A stretch of DNA of 64,000 nucleotides from CAWBLP01 sp963789495 (GCA_963789495.1 CAWBLP010000007.1:62001-126000); one strand, 5' to 3'. Counted from the first letter of the stretch, positions 34,540 to 44,311 are shown. Numbers and translations: made by a program. The notes: a model not told the origin generated them from the letters alone.

Positions 34540-35412
34540 TCAGGCCGGCAGCGGCGGTGTCCCGCGCAGACAGGTCCGGTGCAGCACCCGTGCATGGCGC
34601 GCCGCGTCGAAGTTGGCATCTGCCCGATGCAGCAGACAGCGATTGTCCCACATCAGCACATCGCCGGGACGCCAGCTATGACGATAGATGAACCGCTCTT
34701 GGGTGGCATGCGCCTCCAGTGCGGCGAGCCGCGCACGCCCCTCCGTCATCGGCAGGCCGTCGAAATGCGAGGCATGCTGACCCATGAACAGCGCCTTCTC
34801 GCCACTGTCAGGATGTCGTCGCACCAGCGGATGGCTCATAGCCGGCGCATCCTGGATTTCCTCCGGCGTTGCGGTCAGCCCGCTCTTCTGCTGCGACAGT
34901 TCCCAGCTATGGATCACACGCACGCCGTCCAGCTCGACCTGCTCCGCCGGACCGAGCGCCTGATAGGCGGCGATCATGTTGGCGAAGCAGGTCGGGCCGC
35001 CCTCGGGTGGCAACGTCACGGCATGCAGGATGGTGGCGAGCGACGGCTCCGGCCGGAATGACTTATCGCTGTGCCATTGCTGCGAGCCGACCTTGCCGCT
35101 GGGTTTTCCATCGGGGCCGAGATTGCTGACGGTGTGCACGACAGGATTGTCGGTGCCACGATTGCGCGCGATGTGACGCTCCAGCGGTCCGAACTGCTCG
35201 CTGAACGCGATCTGCTGGTCCTTGGTCAGTGTCTGGTCGCGGAAGCATAGCACATGGTAGCGCACAAACGCGTCATACACGGCTTGGCGCGTCGCCGCGT
35301 CGAACGGTCCACGCAGGTCCAGGCCGATGATTTCCGCACCCAGCACGGGAGAGAGCGGACGTAGCGTGAAGAGCTGGGCGGTGGTGGCGTCCGATTGCAG
35401 GGCCATCGACAT
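34540..35412 (-). CDS. TauD/TfdA-family Fe(II)/2-oxoglutarate dioxygenase
   Basis: The enzyme has 290 residues. The iron facial triad is visible as WHSDKSF (HxD) and, near the C-terminus, CLLHRADANFD (His), with R-x-H-R-type 2-oxoglutarate contacts in RHSWRPGDVLMWDN. N-terminal LGAEIIGLDLRGPF and FRDQTLTKDQQIAFSEQFGPLE are typical of the TauD group. It would hydroxylate a sulfonate, aryloxyacid or similar substrate; the exact one is unknown. The ATG at 35412 follows GGGAGG; the frame extends further upstream without conservation. Confidence 0.9.
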   Translation of the reverse strand: MSMALQSDATTAQLFTLRPLSPVLGAEIIGLDLRGPFDAATRQAVYDAFVRYHVLCFRDQTLTKDQQIAFSEQFGPLERHIARNRGTDNPVVHTVSNLGPDGKPSGKVGSQQWHSDKSFRPEPSLATILHAVTLPPEGGPTCFANMIAAYQALGPAEQVELDGVRVIHSWELSQQKSGLTATPEEIQDAPAMSHPLVRRHPDSGEKALFMGQHASHFDGLPMTEGRARLAALEAHATQERFIYRHSWRPGDVLMWDNRCLLHRADANFDAARHARVLHRTCLRGTPPLPA

Positions 35413-35659
35413 CAGCTTGTTCCTCCCTACCGTGGCGTCGGTCCAATCCTGAGCCAGTGGCCGCCGAAACGCAAAATCGCTCGGGAGTGGGGCGGAGCAT
35501 GTGCTTTCCTGAGTCGCCCGAGGGGCGCTGGCTGCACGATGCGTCACGTTTGCCTTGGCTGCGGAATGCGTCAACCTGCCGGTTCGGCAAGGTTTCGGAA
35601 ACCTGTTCGCATTATCGCTTGCGGCACGCAATGGTATCGGCAGCGAGGAACTTGGCAGC

Positions 35660-37135
35660 ATGTTCGAATCAGCGGAACTCGGCCATCGTATCGCGAAGCA
35701 GGATTACGACAGCGAAACACCCAGGCTGCGCTCCGAATTGCTGTTGCTGCAATACGACCTGCTCGAGCGCGCGAGCTTTCCGGTGGTGATCGTCATCGGC
35801 GGCGTCGATGGCGCCGGCAAGGGCGAAACGCTGAACGTGCTGCATGAATGGATGGATCCCCGTCACATCCTGACCACGGCGTTTGGCGAGATTTCGGACG
35901 AGGAACGCGAACGTCCGCGCATGTGGCGGTACTGGCGCGCTTTGCCGCCCAAAGGCCGTATCGGCATGTTGTTTGGTGCCTGGCACAGCAACCCGATCCT
36001 CGATCGCGTCGCCGGCCAGATCAGCGAGTCACAATTTTCCCGCGCCCTGGAGCGCATCGTGCGCTTCGAGCGCATGCTGGTCGACGAAGGCACGCTGGTG
36101 CTGAAGTTCTGGTTCCATTTGTCGAAGCAGGCGCAGAAGCAGCGGTTGACCGCACTGGAGGCTGATCCGAAGACGCGCTGGCGCATTTCCGATACGGACT
36201 GGGCACGCTTCAAGCAGTACGACCGGTTCCGCAAAGTATCGGAACATGCGTTGCGCCATACCAGTTCGGCCCATGCGCCATGGACCGTGGTGGAGGGCAG
36301 TGACGCGAATTATCGCTATTTGACGGTGGGTCGTGCGATTCGCGACGCGCTGCGACAGCGGCTGGCGGGTGCGACGCCGATACCAGCGCGTGCCGCGGCG
36401 CTGCCGCCGACGCCGGCGGATGGTCGCACAGTGCTGTCGGCGCTCGATTACCGCGAAACCCTGTCGCGCAAGGACTATCGCCACGCGCTCGACAAACACC
36501 AGGCGGATCTCGCTCTGCTGGTGCGCCATCGCAAGTTCCGGCAGCGATCGGCGGTGCTGGTATTCGAGGGCATGGACGCTGCCGGCAAGGGCGGCGCGAT
36601 TCGCCGCGTCGTCTGGGCGTTGGATGCACGGCGGTATCGTATCGTGCCGACTGCCGCGCCGAGCGAGGAGGAACGTGCCCAGCCTTATCTGTGGCGGTTC
36701 TGGCGGCACCTGCCGCAGCACGGGCGGTTCACTATCTTCGATCGGTCCTGGTATGGTCGTGTCCTGGTGGAGCGGGTCGAAGGCTTCTGCTCCGAAGCCG
36801 ACTGGATGCGTGGCTACAGCGAGATCAACGATTTCGAGGAACAGCTGGCTGAATCCGGAACGATCATCACCAAATTCTGTATGACCATAACGCCGGAAGA
36901 GCAACTGGCGCGGTTCCGGGCGCGCGAGGCCTCGCCGTTCAAGAGTTTCAAGATCACGCCCGAGGACTGGCGCAACCGCGAGAAGGCGACGGCCTACGAT
37001 CACGCGATATGCGACATGATCGACCGCACCAACAACGATTTCGCGCCGTGGGTCCTGGTGCCGGCGAACGACAAGTATTTCGCTCGGGCCACGGTGTTGC
37101 GCACGCTGCGCGATCGGATCGAGGCGGCGCTGTAG
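35660..37135 (+). CDS. pap: polyphosphate:AMP phosphotransferase (two PPK2 domains)
   Basis: The protein has 491 residues made of two tandem PPK2 domains. The first has IGGVDGAGKGETLN and the second VFEGMDAAGKGGAIRR, both Walker A-like. Each has a downstream lid motif (PRMWRYWRALP; QPYLWRFWRHLP) and the second has the FDRSWYGRVLVERVEGF block. This two-domain class uses polyphosphate to phosphorylate AMP to ADP. The ATG at 35660 matches family length; 35 extra upstream residues are not conserved. Confidence 0.92.
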   Translation: MFESAELGHRIAKQDYDSETPRLRSELLLLQYDLLERASFPVVIVIGGVDGAGKGETLNVLHEWMDPRHILTTAFGEISDEERERPRMWRYWRALPPKGRIGMLFGAWHSNPILDRVAGQISESQFSRALERIVRFERMLVDEGTLVLKFWFHLSKQAQKQRLTALEADPKTRWRISDTDWARFKQYDRFRKVSEHALRHTSSAHAPWTVVEGSDANYRYLTVGRAIRDALRQRLAGATPIPARAAALPPTPADGRTVLSALDYRETLSRKDYRHALDKHQADLALLVRHRKFRQRSAVLVFEGMDAAGKGGAIRRVVWALDARRYRIVPTAAPSEEERAQPYLWRFWRHLPQHGRFTIFDRSWYGRVLVERVEGFCSEADWMRGYSEINDFEEQLAESGTIITKFCMTITPEEQLARFRAREASPFKSFKITPEDWRNREKATAYDHAICDMIDRTNNDFAPWVLVPANDKYFARATVLRTLRDRIEAAL

Positions 37136-37357
37136 CGCTGAGTGACAGCGCCACTCTGCCGGCTGCTGTGGCGTCAGGCATCGGCATCGTTGATCGTGCT
37201 GACCGCAATTCAGGCCGCACCCATAACCCAGGCCGACCCGGGATTGCTGGCGGCGATCCTGCGTGCGAGGGAAGCGGGGACGGCATCCGCCCGGTTCGCG
37301 CATGCGCGGCCTGGGTGGTGAAGCCTTGGTCCCGGCAGTTCGAACGGAGGGTAGTGG

Positions 37358-38029
37358 ATGCTGGCAGGCGAAGCAGTGGTGGCGATCTGGAACGACATTG
37401 CCCCCCAAACCCGCACGCAATTCTACGACTGGCACGTCAATGAGCACATGCCGGAGCGGGTTGGCATTCCCGGCTTCCGGCGTGGCCGGCGCTATATCGC
37501 GGTGGATGCGGTCACAAGGCCGGAATTCTTCACCCTGTATGAGGCAGACGCGATGCCGGTGCTGCAGGGCAGCGACTATGCCAACCGGCTGAATGACCCT
37601 ACTCAAGGCACCAAGGCGACCACGGCACAGTTCCGTGACACGTTCCGGGCGCTGTCGCGCGTCGTGGTCAGCCACGGGCCCGGCATGGGCGGCATGGTGC
37701 TCACCATCCGGTTCGACTGCGACGAGGTGCATCTGCCGGGCCTGCGCGCGCTGGTGCGGGCCGCTGCGCAGGCGGAGCGGGTGATCGGCGCGCATCTCTG
37801 CCTGGGCGATGCGGTGGCTTCGGCGGTCCGTACGACGGAGACGCGGGATCGCAGCGACATCCAGCCGACGCCGCGCTGCTTCGTCGTGGTGGAGGCGACC
37901 GATACCGATGCGCTGGAGCAGATCCTGCTGGATCGCGCCATGACCGGCGTCGGCGCCCGCGGTCCATTTGTGCGCGGCGTGTACCGGCTGGAATATGTGC
38001 GGATGAAGACGGCGTTCGCAGCAGGGTAG
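37358..38029 (+). CDS. DUF4286-like ferredoxin-fold protein
   Basis: The protein has 223 residues. The N-terminal VVAIWNDIAPQTRTQFYDWHVNEHMPERVGIPGFRRGRRY contains the W-x-x-EHM-x-ER-x-x-x-PGF pattern seen in DUF4286/EthD-like dimeric alpha/beta-barrel proteins. A second similar half follows. Related proteins act on or bind small organic acids, but no reaction is established here. A GGAGGG lies 5-6 bases before the ATG. Confidence 0.75.
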   Translation: MLAGEAVVAIWNDIAPQTRTQFYDWHVNEHMPERVGIPGFRRGRRYIAVDAVTRPEFFTLYEADAMPVLQGSDYANRLNDPTQGTKATTAQFRDTFRALSRVVVSHGPGMGGMVLTIRFDCDEVHLPGLRALVRAAAQAERVIGAHLCLGDAVASAVRTTETRDRSDIQPTPRCFVVVEATDTDALEQILLDRAMTGVGARGPFVRGVYRLEYVRMKTAFAAG

Positions 38030-38078
38030 GCGGCCGCTGCCGCCGCCAGGTGCGCCGACAGCGCAGCCGAGGAGCCTA

Positions 38079-38624
38079 CTAGACCCGTTCGCTGATTGCG
38101 ATCGCGGCGCGGCAGCCGGCCTTGATGGCGGCGGAGAGCAGCCGATAGCCCGGCGCCTCGGTCGCGCCATGGGCGAGCGCGGTATCGCGATGTTCCAGCT
38201 CCTCGTCGCGAAACTGCGTCAGGTTGCGGCTGAGCTCCGGCTCGGTTTCGCCCAGTTCAGCGATCTGGCGGGCATAATGTAAGTCGATTGTCTCCTCCAC
38301 CGCGGCGGTGCAGGCCATCGCCGCGCGTTCGCCCATGGCGGCCGTGACAGCGCCGAGCGCGAAGCCTGCAACGTGCCATAGCGGCAGCAGGGCGGTCGGG
38401 CGCACCCGCCGGCGGACGACCAGGTCGGAAAGGCTCTCCAGATGCTGCTGTTCCTGCTCCTGCATGTGGCGCAGCACCGGGGCTTTGTAGCTCCGTCCCA
38501 GCACTGCGAGCTGGCCGGCATAGATGCGCGCCGCCCCGTACTCACCGGCATGATCCACCCGGATAATCCGCTCCACCGTGGCGCGTGCGGTCGGATCGCC
38601 CGGCAGATGTCTGTGTTCCGTCAT
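38079..38624 (-). CDS. coq7: demethoxyubiquinone hydroxylase (COQ7 type)
   Basis: The protein has 181 residues, a di-iron hydroxylase of ubiquinone synthesis. It has two ExxH-containing repeats: RVDHAGEYGAARIYAGQL with EQEQQHLESL, and AAVEETIDLHYARQI with EELEHRDTA, providing the iron ligands. It hydroxylates demethoxyubiquinone at C6. The start ATG overlaps the stop of dsbB by four bases. Confidence 0.94.
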   Translation of the reverse strand: MTEHRHLPGDPTARATVERIIRVDHAGEYGAARIYAGQLAVLGRSYKAPVLRHMQEQEQQHLESLSDLVVRRRVRPTALLPLWHVAGFALGAVTAAMGERAAMACTAAVEETIDLHYARQIAELGETEPELSRNLTQFRDEELEHRDTALAHGATEAPGYRLLSAAIKAGCRAAIAISERV

Positions 38625-39130
38625 AGTCGCCGCCTTTCACCCCAGCCCAGGAACAGCGTCAGCAGGCCGGCAAACGCCAGGCCGAACAGCAGGTTCATCA
38701 TTGCCATCGAAATGGGCAGGAACGGGATCAGATAGGTTGCGTCGTCGCAGGGCTTGGCCGGACGGGCCGGCATCGCTGCCAGGCGCTGTGCGATCGATCC
38801 ACCGGAGAAGCGCGGCGCGGCGCATTCCGGCAGCGGGCTGTGCCACCAGCGGAATTCCACCCCGACATGCACGAAGGCGATCGCCGCATCGGCCAGCATG
38901 GCCAGCGCGGCCAGGGCCAACATCAAGCGACCGATCCGCGGCGGGGCGAGCAGTGCCAGCAGGCCCAGCACGATTACCACACGGAACGGCCAGCGCTCCA
39001 GCAGGCACAGCGCACAGGGCACCAGGCCGCCCCAGCGCTCCGAGGCGAGAGCGAGACCCAGCGACAGTGCGGCCGCCAGCGTACTGAGCAGGGCGACGCT
39101 GCGGAGCGAGAGGACCGGCATGAGCGGCAT
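38621..39130 (-). CDS. dsbB: disulfide bond formation protein DsbB
   Basis: The protein has 169 residues and four membrane segments. The quinone-coupled CALC motif lies in GGLVPCALCLLERWPF, and the second periplasmic cysteine pair is present as PECAAP and KPCDDAT. It reoxidises DsbA using the ubiquinone pool, which fits its overlap with the ubiquinone gene coq7. The ATG at 39130 (MPLMPVLSL) is preferred; 39121 is an alternative. A longer frame runs back into a repeat element and is not a gene. Confidence 0.9.
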   Translation of the reverse strand: MPLMPVLSLRSVALLSTLAAALSLGLALASERWGGLVPCALCLLERWPFRVVIVLGLLALLAPPRIGRLMLALAALAMLADAAIAFVHVGVEFRWWHSPLPECAAPRFSGGSIAQRLAAMPARPAKPCDDATYLIPFLPISMAMMNLLFGLAFAGLLTLFLGWGERRRL

Positions 39131-39181
39131 GTGCGACGCTTTCTCGCCCTGCGCAAGCCACGTGTCGCGCTTGGTGGTTGG

Positions 39182-39405
39182 GCGCAGCGAGCGTCGGGGC
39201 GTTGCCCCGAACCCTATCAAGCGGCGCTGTCCCTTGCATCCCCGCCAACGGCCCGGCCCTTGGAACCGGCTCTGTTTGGGGTGGGGAGGGAGCCGGTCGT
39301 GATGGTGGATTGCTCCGAGACGGGCGTGCCCCTCTCCACCCCAAACAGAACCCGATTGCAAAGGCGAGCCTTTGCTCGGGGCAACGCCCCGATGCTTGCC
39401 GCCCC
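39182..39405. repeat. palindrome-rich intergenic repeat, copy 2 (two inverted arms with core)
   Basis: The left arm (about 39182-39290) starts CGGGGCGTTGCCCCGAACCC and ends TGTTTGGGGTGGGGAGGG. The right arm (about 39329-39405) is its inverse, starting CCTCTCCACCCCAAACAG and ending GGGGCAACGCCCCGATGC. Between them a core (39291-39328) reads AGCCGGTCGTGATGGTGGAT onward. It lies between divergent dsbB and the GST gene. Confidence 0.85.
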
Positions 39406-39483
39406 CCACCAAGCGGGCCGCGTTGGACAGGCTGCGAGCGTCTGCCTAGGGTTCCCGCCGAAATTCAGCAAGGGGAGAGAGCC

Positions 39484-40113
39484 ATGCGCCGCATCGTCTG
39501 GGGCCGAGCCACGTCCAGCAATGTGATGAAGGCGTTGTGGGGGCTAGGCGAATTGGGCCTGCCGTTCGAGCGGATCGATGTCGGCGGCTCGTTCGGCAAG
39601 ACCGACACGGCGGATTACCGCGCGATGAACCCGACCGGGCTGGTGCCGACCCTGCAGGAGGACGAATTCACGTTGTGGGAAAGCAACGTGATCCTGCGCT
39701 ATCTATGTTCCGCGCATGCACCGCAATCGCCGCTCTGGCCGCAGGAGATACATGCGCGGGCCAACGTCGATCGCTGGATGGACGCGCAGCAGACCATGCT
39801 GAACCGGCCGATGTCGGTGGTGTTTTGGGGTCTGATCCGCACGCCGCCGGAAAAGCGCGATCCTGCCGCGATCCAGCAGGGCGTGGCTGATGCGGCCAAG
39901 GCCTGGGGCTTGATAAGCCCTGGCCTGACCCGGCAGGGCTACATCGCCGGTTCGGCGTTCACGCTGGCGGACATTCCCTGGGGCGTGCATGCGCATCGCT
40001 GGTTCAACATGGAGTTCGATCGGCCGGAGATTGCCGGGTTGCGCGCCTGGTACGACCGGCTGTGCGATCGGCCCGCCTACCAGCAGGCCGTAGTGAGTTG
40101 TCCCGTCGTCTGA
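39484..40113 (+). CDS. glutathione S-transferase
   Basis: The protein has 209 residues. The thioredoxin-like N-terminal domain has WGRATSSNVMKALWGLGELGLPFERIDVGG with a candidate catalytic Ser near residue 11, then NPTGLVPTLQEDEFTLWESNVILRYL with the cis-Pro and the Glu-Ser glutathione site. The helical C-terminal half carries FTLADIPWGVHAHRWF. It would conjugate or reduce small electrophiles. The ATG at 39484 follows GGGGAGAG. Confidence 0.9.
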   Translation: MRRIVWGRATSSNVMKALWGLGELGLPFERIDVGGSFGKTDTADYRAMNPTGLVPTLQEDEFTLWESNVILRYLCSAHAPQSPLWPQEIHARANVDRWMDAQQTMLNRPMSVVFWGLIRTPPEKRDPAAIQQGVADAAKAWGLISPGLTRQGYIAGSAFTLADIPWGVHAHRWFNMEFDRPEIAGLRAWYDRLCDRPAYQQAVVSCPVV

Positions 40114-40145
40114 CGTGGCCTGCGCTGCGAGGGCCGGCGGGCTGG

Positions 40146-40385
40146 TCAGCCGGCGTTTGGAGTGTCCGCGTGCGTGGCCAGCAGTCCGCCATGCGGCCCG
40201 CGCAGCGGCTTGCCGAAGAACGGCTGCGTGTTTTCCGGCGAAGGGCTTTCCCGTAGCCACAGCCCGCCACTGATCCGCAGGTCAGGAGACGCCGTTGGCG
40301 TTACCCGCGCGGTTGTCGTGGGGCGGGAGGCATCGGCCTGGGCTGCTGCGAGCATGAGAAGGCCGAACAGAATGACGAGGCGCAT
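40146..40385 (-). CDS. small exported hypothetical protein
   Basis: The protein has 79 residues. A clear signal peptide (RLVILFGLLMLAAAQADA) is followed by about 60 residues rich in Pro, Thr and Gly with no cysteines (for example GLWLRESPSPENTQPF). The ATG at 40385 is preceded by AAGGAGA. I do not recognise a family. It ends just after the convergent GST gene. Confidence 0.65.
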   Translation of the reverse strand: MRLVILFGLLMLAAAQADASRPTTTARVTPTASPDLRISGGLWLRESPSPENTQPFFGKPLRGPHGGLLATHADTPNAG

Positions 40386-40799
40386 TGGACATCTCCTTGC
40401 CGAGAACGTCCTCGGGCGGAGGTCGTTCCGCGCGCACACCGTTGTGATCTCGAAGTGCCGGCTGAGCCCGGTTGCCTACGGTGAGGTCCTGACCCGGAAT
40501 AATCGAGCCAGCAGGGCGCTGACGGTGTGTACCGCCCCACCTGGTGGTCGGCACAGGCCGGCCGGCCATCGCATTCGTTGCCGCAGCCAGCTAAGCCGTC
40601 GATCGCGGGCCTTCGCCCGCCAAGATGTGGTACGCACAGCCCGCCGACCGCTCGAGCACCTTTCCGAAAGGCACTTATTCCGCGTCAGGCACGTACTCCC
40701 CGTGAGGCCCTAAGGGCTTACCACGACAGGTCAGGGCCTGCTGACAATCCGTCTTGCTTGTGGCGAAATGCCGCATTGCAGCGATGGAGGCCACTTCCG
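40386..40799. other. intergenic stretch without recognisable gene
   Basis: About 410 bases lie between two divergent genes. I see no family-like coding frame, RNA gene or repeat copy. A short CCTTTC/GAAAGG inverted repeat lies near 40660. Promoters for both neighbours are expected but not clear. Confidence 0.45.
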
Positions 40800-42005
40800 A
40801 TGACCCAGGTCCAGATCGATCCCGCTCGCCTGCTTGGGGACCTGCACAAGCTGCGCAGCATCGGCGCCTACAAGACCGGGGTGCATCGGCCAACCTATTC
40901 GCCGCACGATATGGAATCACGCCACTGGCTGGTCAGCCGCTTGGCCGAGGCGGGTCTCGCGGCTGAAATCGATGGCGTCGGCAACGTCATCGGCCGTGCC
41001 TCCGGTCCTGGCCCGCATCTGCTGATCGGGTCCCATATCGAGACGCAGCCGCAGGCCGGCTGGCTCGACGGCGCCTTGGGCGTGATGTTCGGGCTGGAGA
41101 TCGCGCGCGCGATTGGCCGTAACGTCGATGTCGCCGCCTGGGCCGATGAAGAAGGGCATTTCTCCAATTTTGTCGGCAGCCGGTCGTTCATCGGCGCGAT
41201 GGACGACGCCGAGATCGACCGCGGGCGCAACCGCTACGACGCCACGCCGCTGCGCGACGCGTTGCAGGCGGCGGGATTGGTAGGTCGACCGCGTGCCCTG
41301 GTCGATCCGGCGCGGTATCGTGGTTACCTGGAAGCGCATATTGAGCAGGGCGACGAACTGGACACCAGCGGCCAGAAAATCGGCGTGGTCACCAGCGTGG
41401 TGGCGATCTGGCAATATCGCATCCTGTTCGAGGGCGTGCAGAACCATGCCGGCACCACGCGCATGGCGATCCGCAAGGATGCTGGCGTGGCGCTGATCCG
41501 GCTGGCCGCAGCGATCGATCGGCGGTTCCCGCAGGTTGCCGGGCCGCGCTCGGTCTGGACCACCGGCCGTATCCTGCTCGAGCCGGGTGCGCCCAGTATC
41601 GTGCCGGGCAAGGCGGAGATGCTGTTCCAGTTCCGCGATGCCGACCCGGAGCGGCTGGTGGTCATGGAGCAGGCACTGGAAGCGCTGGTGGCGGAGGCGG
41701 CGGCCGGTCCCTGCAAGGTGGAGTTGCAGGTGATGTCGCGCTCGACGCCAAAGCTGATGGATGCGTCGTTCCAGGACGCATTGGCCGAGGCCGCCGAGAC
41801 GCGCGCTCCCGGCGCCTGGGTGCGGATGCCCAGCGGGGCCGGCCATGATGCGCAGATCCTGGCGGAGAAGATGCCCGCCGGCATGCTGTTCGTGCCCAGT
41901 ATCGGCGGGATCAGCCATCACTGGTCAGAGGACACCAAAGAGGAGGATATCGTGCTGGGCTGTCAGGTGTTCGCCGATGCGGCCGCAACCATACTGGGCC
42001 GCTGA
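40800..42005 (+). CDS. N-carbamoyl-amino-acid / ureido amidohydrolase (M20 family)
   Basis: The enzyme has 401 residues. Metal-binding motifs of the carbamoylase/allantoate amidohydrolase group are visible: LIGSHIETQPQAGWLDGALG (His and Asp), VAAWADEEGHFSNFVGSRSF (Glu pair), LEAHIEQGDELD (His) and, near the end, SGAGHDAQ plus ISHHWSEDT. Family members hydrolyse N-carbamoyl amino acids or ureido compounds; the substrate is not determinable. The ATG at 40800 follows GGAGG. Confidence 0.9.
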   Translation: MTQVQIDPARLLGDLHKLRSIGAYKTGVHRPTYSPHDMESRHWLVSRLAEAGLAAEIDGVGNVIGRASGPGPHLLIGSHIETQPQAGWLDGALGVMFGLEIARAIGRNVDVAAWADEEGHFSNFVGSRSFIGAMDDAEIDRGRNRYDATPLRDALQAAGLVGRPRALVDPARYRGYLEAHIEQGDELDTSGQKIGVVTSVVAIWQYRILFEGVQNHAGTTRMAIRKDAGVALIRLAAAIDRRFPQVAGPRSVWTTGRILLEPGAPSIVPGKAEMLFQFRDADPERLVVMEQALEALVAEAAAGPCKVELQVMSRSTPKLMDASFQDALAEAAETRAPGAWVRMPSGAGHDAQILAEKMPAGMLFVPSIGGISHHWSEDTKEEDIVLGCQVFADAAATILGR

Positions 42006-42358
42006 CCGGCTGGGATCATCCCGGTAGCGACGGGCGCTCCACTGCGATGGTGGAGGCGTCGCGGCGGCGGCATCCGCAGTGTCATGACTGCTTGAATACG
42101 CATGACCCACGGGGTCTGCCTGTGGGCAAGGTCGAACACGTTCGACCCTTGTCGGCCGGTGCAGCGAGGGGGCGCGGCCGTTGACGACGGCCACGCCACG
42201 CCTTGTCCGAGGCGCAGATGCGTCATTAACGCACCTCATCCGCAATCGACAGGTCAGGACGCGTTGGCCGCACCACCACTTGCACGACGAAGCGGGGATG
42301 CAGTCAACGCGCCGGATGATCCAAAGCCGGGTTGGCGTAACCCGCGCGGCGCAAGCCG
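42006..42358. other. intergenic stretch without recognisable gene
   Basis: About 350 bases lie between convergent genes. Open frames here have shadow composition only. No clear terminator, RNA gene or repeat copy is seen. Confidence 0.45.
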
Positions 42359-43156
42359 TTACGCGGCTTCCGCCAACTGCCGCGGGCGATAGATGGCGAT
42401 ATGCGTCACCCGTGCCAGCGGTGTGGTTTCATTCGCCAGCACCAGGGCGTCGATCTCCACCCATTTATGGCCCTTGTGCTCATAGTTCCTGGTCACGCGG
42501 GCCCGTACGCCCAGTGTGTCGCCGACATGCGCAACACCCAAGTTTTGCACCGTGCTGCCCATATGCATCCAGGCCGGCAGCACGACGTTGTGCGACAAGG
42601 CCCAGTTGCAGCAGCGCAGGATGGTGCCGGGATGCACGATGCCTTCGGCAGCGTAGAGCGACTCGGTCTCCCGCGTATCCGCCAGGTCCTGGGTGTGGTA
42701 ATCCGCAGTCACGGTCAGCGGATTCATGCCGAACCAGTCACCGACGGCGAGCGAGCGTTCATCGGCCGGCGGACGTGTGGCGCGTGCCGGCACGGATTTA
42801 AAATCGCTCAGCATCGGCTGTGGCGCGACATCGGGCAACGCGGCGCGGCCGGTGGCGCACAGCACACCGGCGCTCTGTACCTGCAAGGCCAGGCCATCGG
42901 CATCCGGTTCGGCGGTGACCTCGGCGATTTCGCCTTCGTAGACCGGCTTGCCGAAGCGCGCCTCACCGGTGCCGCGCTCCAGCCAGGCGCGCCCCCAGTG
43001 CTGCACCGGCAGATGCGTCATATAGGCATACACGTGGACGCCACCCACCAACCCGCCGCGGAAGCCGAAGCGCTGCGCGGTGGCATCGTCGTGGATCTTG
43101 TTCTCTGAGGATTTCGCCGTGTTGTACGCGGAGACGCGGTAGGGCGGCAGCGACAT
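42359..43156 (-). CDS. MaoC-like hotdog-fold dehydratase/thioesterase
   Basis: The protein has 265 residues with two hotdog-type halves. The N-terminal half has YNTAKSSENKIHDDATAQRFGFRGGLVGGVHVYAYMT, the hydratase-like segment with His-Asp and G-G-(V/L)-x-G pattern. The second half has WMHMGSTVQNLGVAHVGDTLGVRARVTRNYEHKGHKWVEIDALV. Such proteins handle acyl-CoA double bonds or related thioesters. Substrate unknown. Confidence 0.8.
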   Translation of the reverse strand: MSLPPYRVSAYNTAKSSENKIHDDATAQRFGFRGGLVGGVHVYAYMTHLPVQHWGRAWLERGTGEARFGKPVYEGEIAEVTAEPDADGLALQVQSAGVLCATGRAALPDVAPQPMLSDFKSVPARATRPPADERSLAVGDWFGMNPLTVTADYHTQDLADTRETESLYAAEGIVHPGTILRCCNWALSHNVVLPAWMHMGSTVQNLGVAHVGDTLGVRARVTRNYEHKGHKWVEIDALVLANETTPLARVTHIAIYRPRQLAEAA

Positions 43157-43318
43157 GGCACTTATCTCCTGTTTGGAGCGGCAACCAAACGGCGGTGACG
43201 CCGGCGCCTGATGGCGGGCTCGGAGGGCGTTCCGGCCGGTCCGATTAGGCGTGGCTGGCAGGCCTGCGCCGCTATGACGAAAGGCTTTCCGGGGCGCCGT
43301 TCGCCCCGGCGTCCGGCG

Positions 43319-44215
43319 TCAGTTCATCGCCCAGATGCCGACCTCGTATCCCGGTACGAAGTTGCGGTTGTTCATGTCCGGGTTGCGATTGACGAACACG
43401 CGGTTGAACATCGGGTGACGCATGCTGCGCGTCTCGTGCTCGATGCGGAACAGCGGCTTGTTGCTGTCCACATCGACGATGTCGAGGAAGCGATACTGGT
43501 GCTGATCGCTCTCCTCGGAGATCAGCCCGCGCTCCAGCAGCTTTCGATGTGGGCCGGAGAAGTCGGCGAGCGTGATCTGGATATGGTGCCCGTCGTACTC
43601 CGGCTGCGGTCGATCGGTCTCGCGGAACGTCACCTTGCTGTCCGCCGAGGTGTTGGCCCAGGCGTATGGTCCGCGCTCATCGCGCGCCAGGCCGGCGATG
43701 CCGCCCAGGATTTCCTGATAAAAGCGCACGATCGCCGCCAGGTCGATACCCATCGGGACGTCGAACTCGACATAGGGCATGCCGAGGCGCAACGGGCCGA
43801 AGCGCTGCGGATCGGGAGCATGCACGCGAATGCGGTTGCCCCAGGGACAGATGGTCTCGACGACGTCGCCGGCTTCACGGAAGCTGTACTGCGTGCCTTC
43901 CAGAAAGCCTCGGACATAGTGCAGCCGCTTCAGCAGCGCTTCCAGGTCAGGCACGATCAGTGCCGTGGTGCCACGCACCACCTGCGGCGTGGCGCGGCTC
44001 GGCAGGTGGAACTGGCCGCGCCCGACATTGACCCACATGTTCTCCAGCCCGGCCATCAGATACGGGTCCCGGGTCATGCCGAGCCCCATGATGTAGAAGG
44101 CGGTCGCCTTGCCTTGATCTGGTACCGTCACGTTCACGTGGCCCAGTTCGACGATATTGCCGAGGTCCTCGGCGGTGCGATCGAATTGCGGCGTCGCCAC
44201 CATCGTGTCGTTCAT
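43319..44215 (-). CDS. VOC-family (extradiol dioxygenase-like) protein
   Basis: The protein has 298 residues made of two vicinal-oxygen-chelate modules: ELGHVNVTVPDQGKATAFYIMGLGMTRDP, and MPYVEFDVPMGIDLAAIVRFYQEILGG. DGHHIQITLADFSG is the second-module metal-site region. It resembles catechol 2,3-dioxygenase-like and bleomycin-resistance-type proteins. Metal and substrate are unknown. The ATG at 44215 (MNDTMVATP) is chosen over a longer start at 44245. Confidence 0.82.
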   Translation of the reverse strand: MNDTMVATPQFDRTAEDLGNIVELGHVNVTVPDQGKATAFYIMGLGMTRDPYLMAGLENMWVNVGRGQFHLPSRATPQVVRGTTALIVPDLEALLKRLHYVRGFLEGTQYSFREAGDVVETICPWGNRIRVHAPDPQRFGPLRLGMPYVEFDVPMGIDLAAIVRFYQEILGGIAGLARDERGPYAWANTSADSKVTFRETDRPQPEYDGHHIQITLADFSGPHRKLLERGLISEESDQHQYRFLDIVDVDSNKPLFRIEHETRSMRHPMFNRVFVNRNPDMNNRNFVPGYEVGIWAMN

Positions 44216-44311
44216 CTTCTTGGGTCCCTCTGCCGGATTTCCCACCTGTCGAGCATCATAACGCCGGGCCGCGGGTCTGGTCCATGCCTCGGCCGGGGCA
44301 GGATGGCCGGC

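Noticed and set aside
36029..38170. Long minus-strand open frame opposite the polyphosphate phosphotransferase
   Set aside because: Arg/His-rich shadow running across several plus-strand genes with no domain.
39130..39412. N-terminal extension of DsbB or a gene in the repeat
   Set aside because: The frame is made by the palindromic repeat; similar frames appear in the other copy at 50664-50900.
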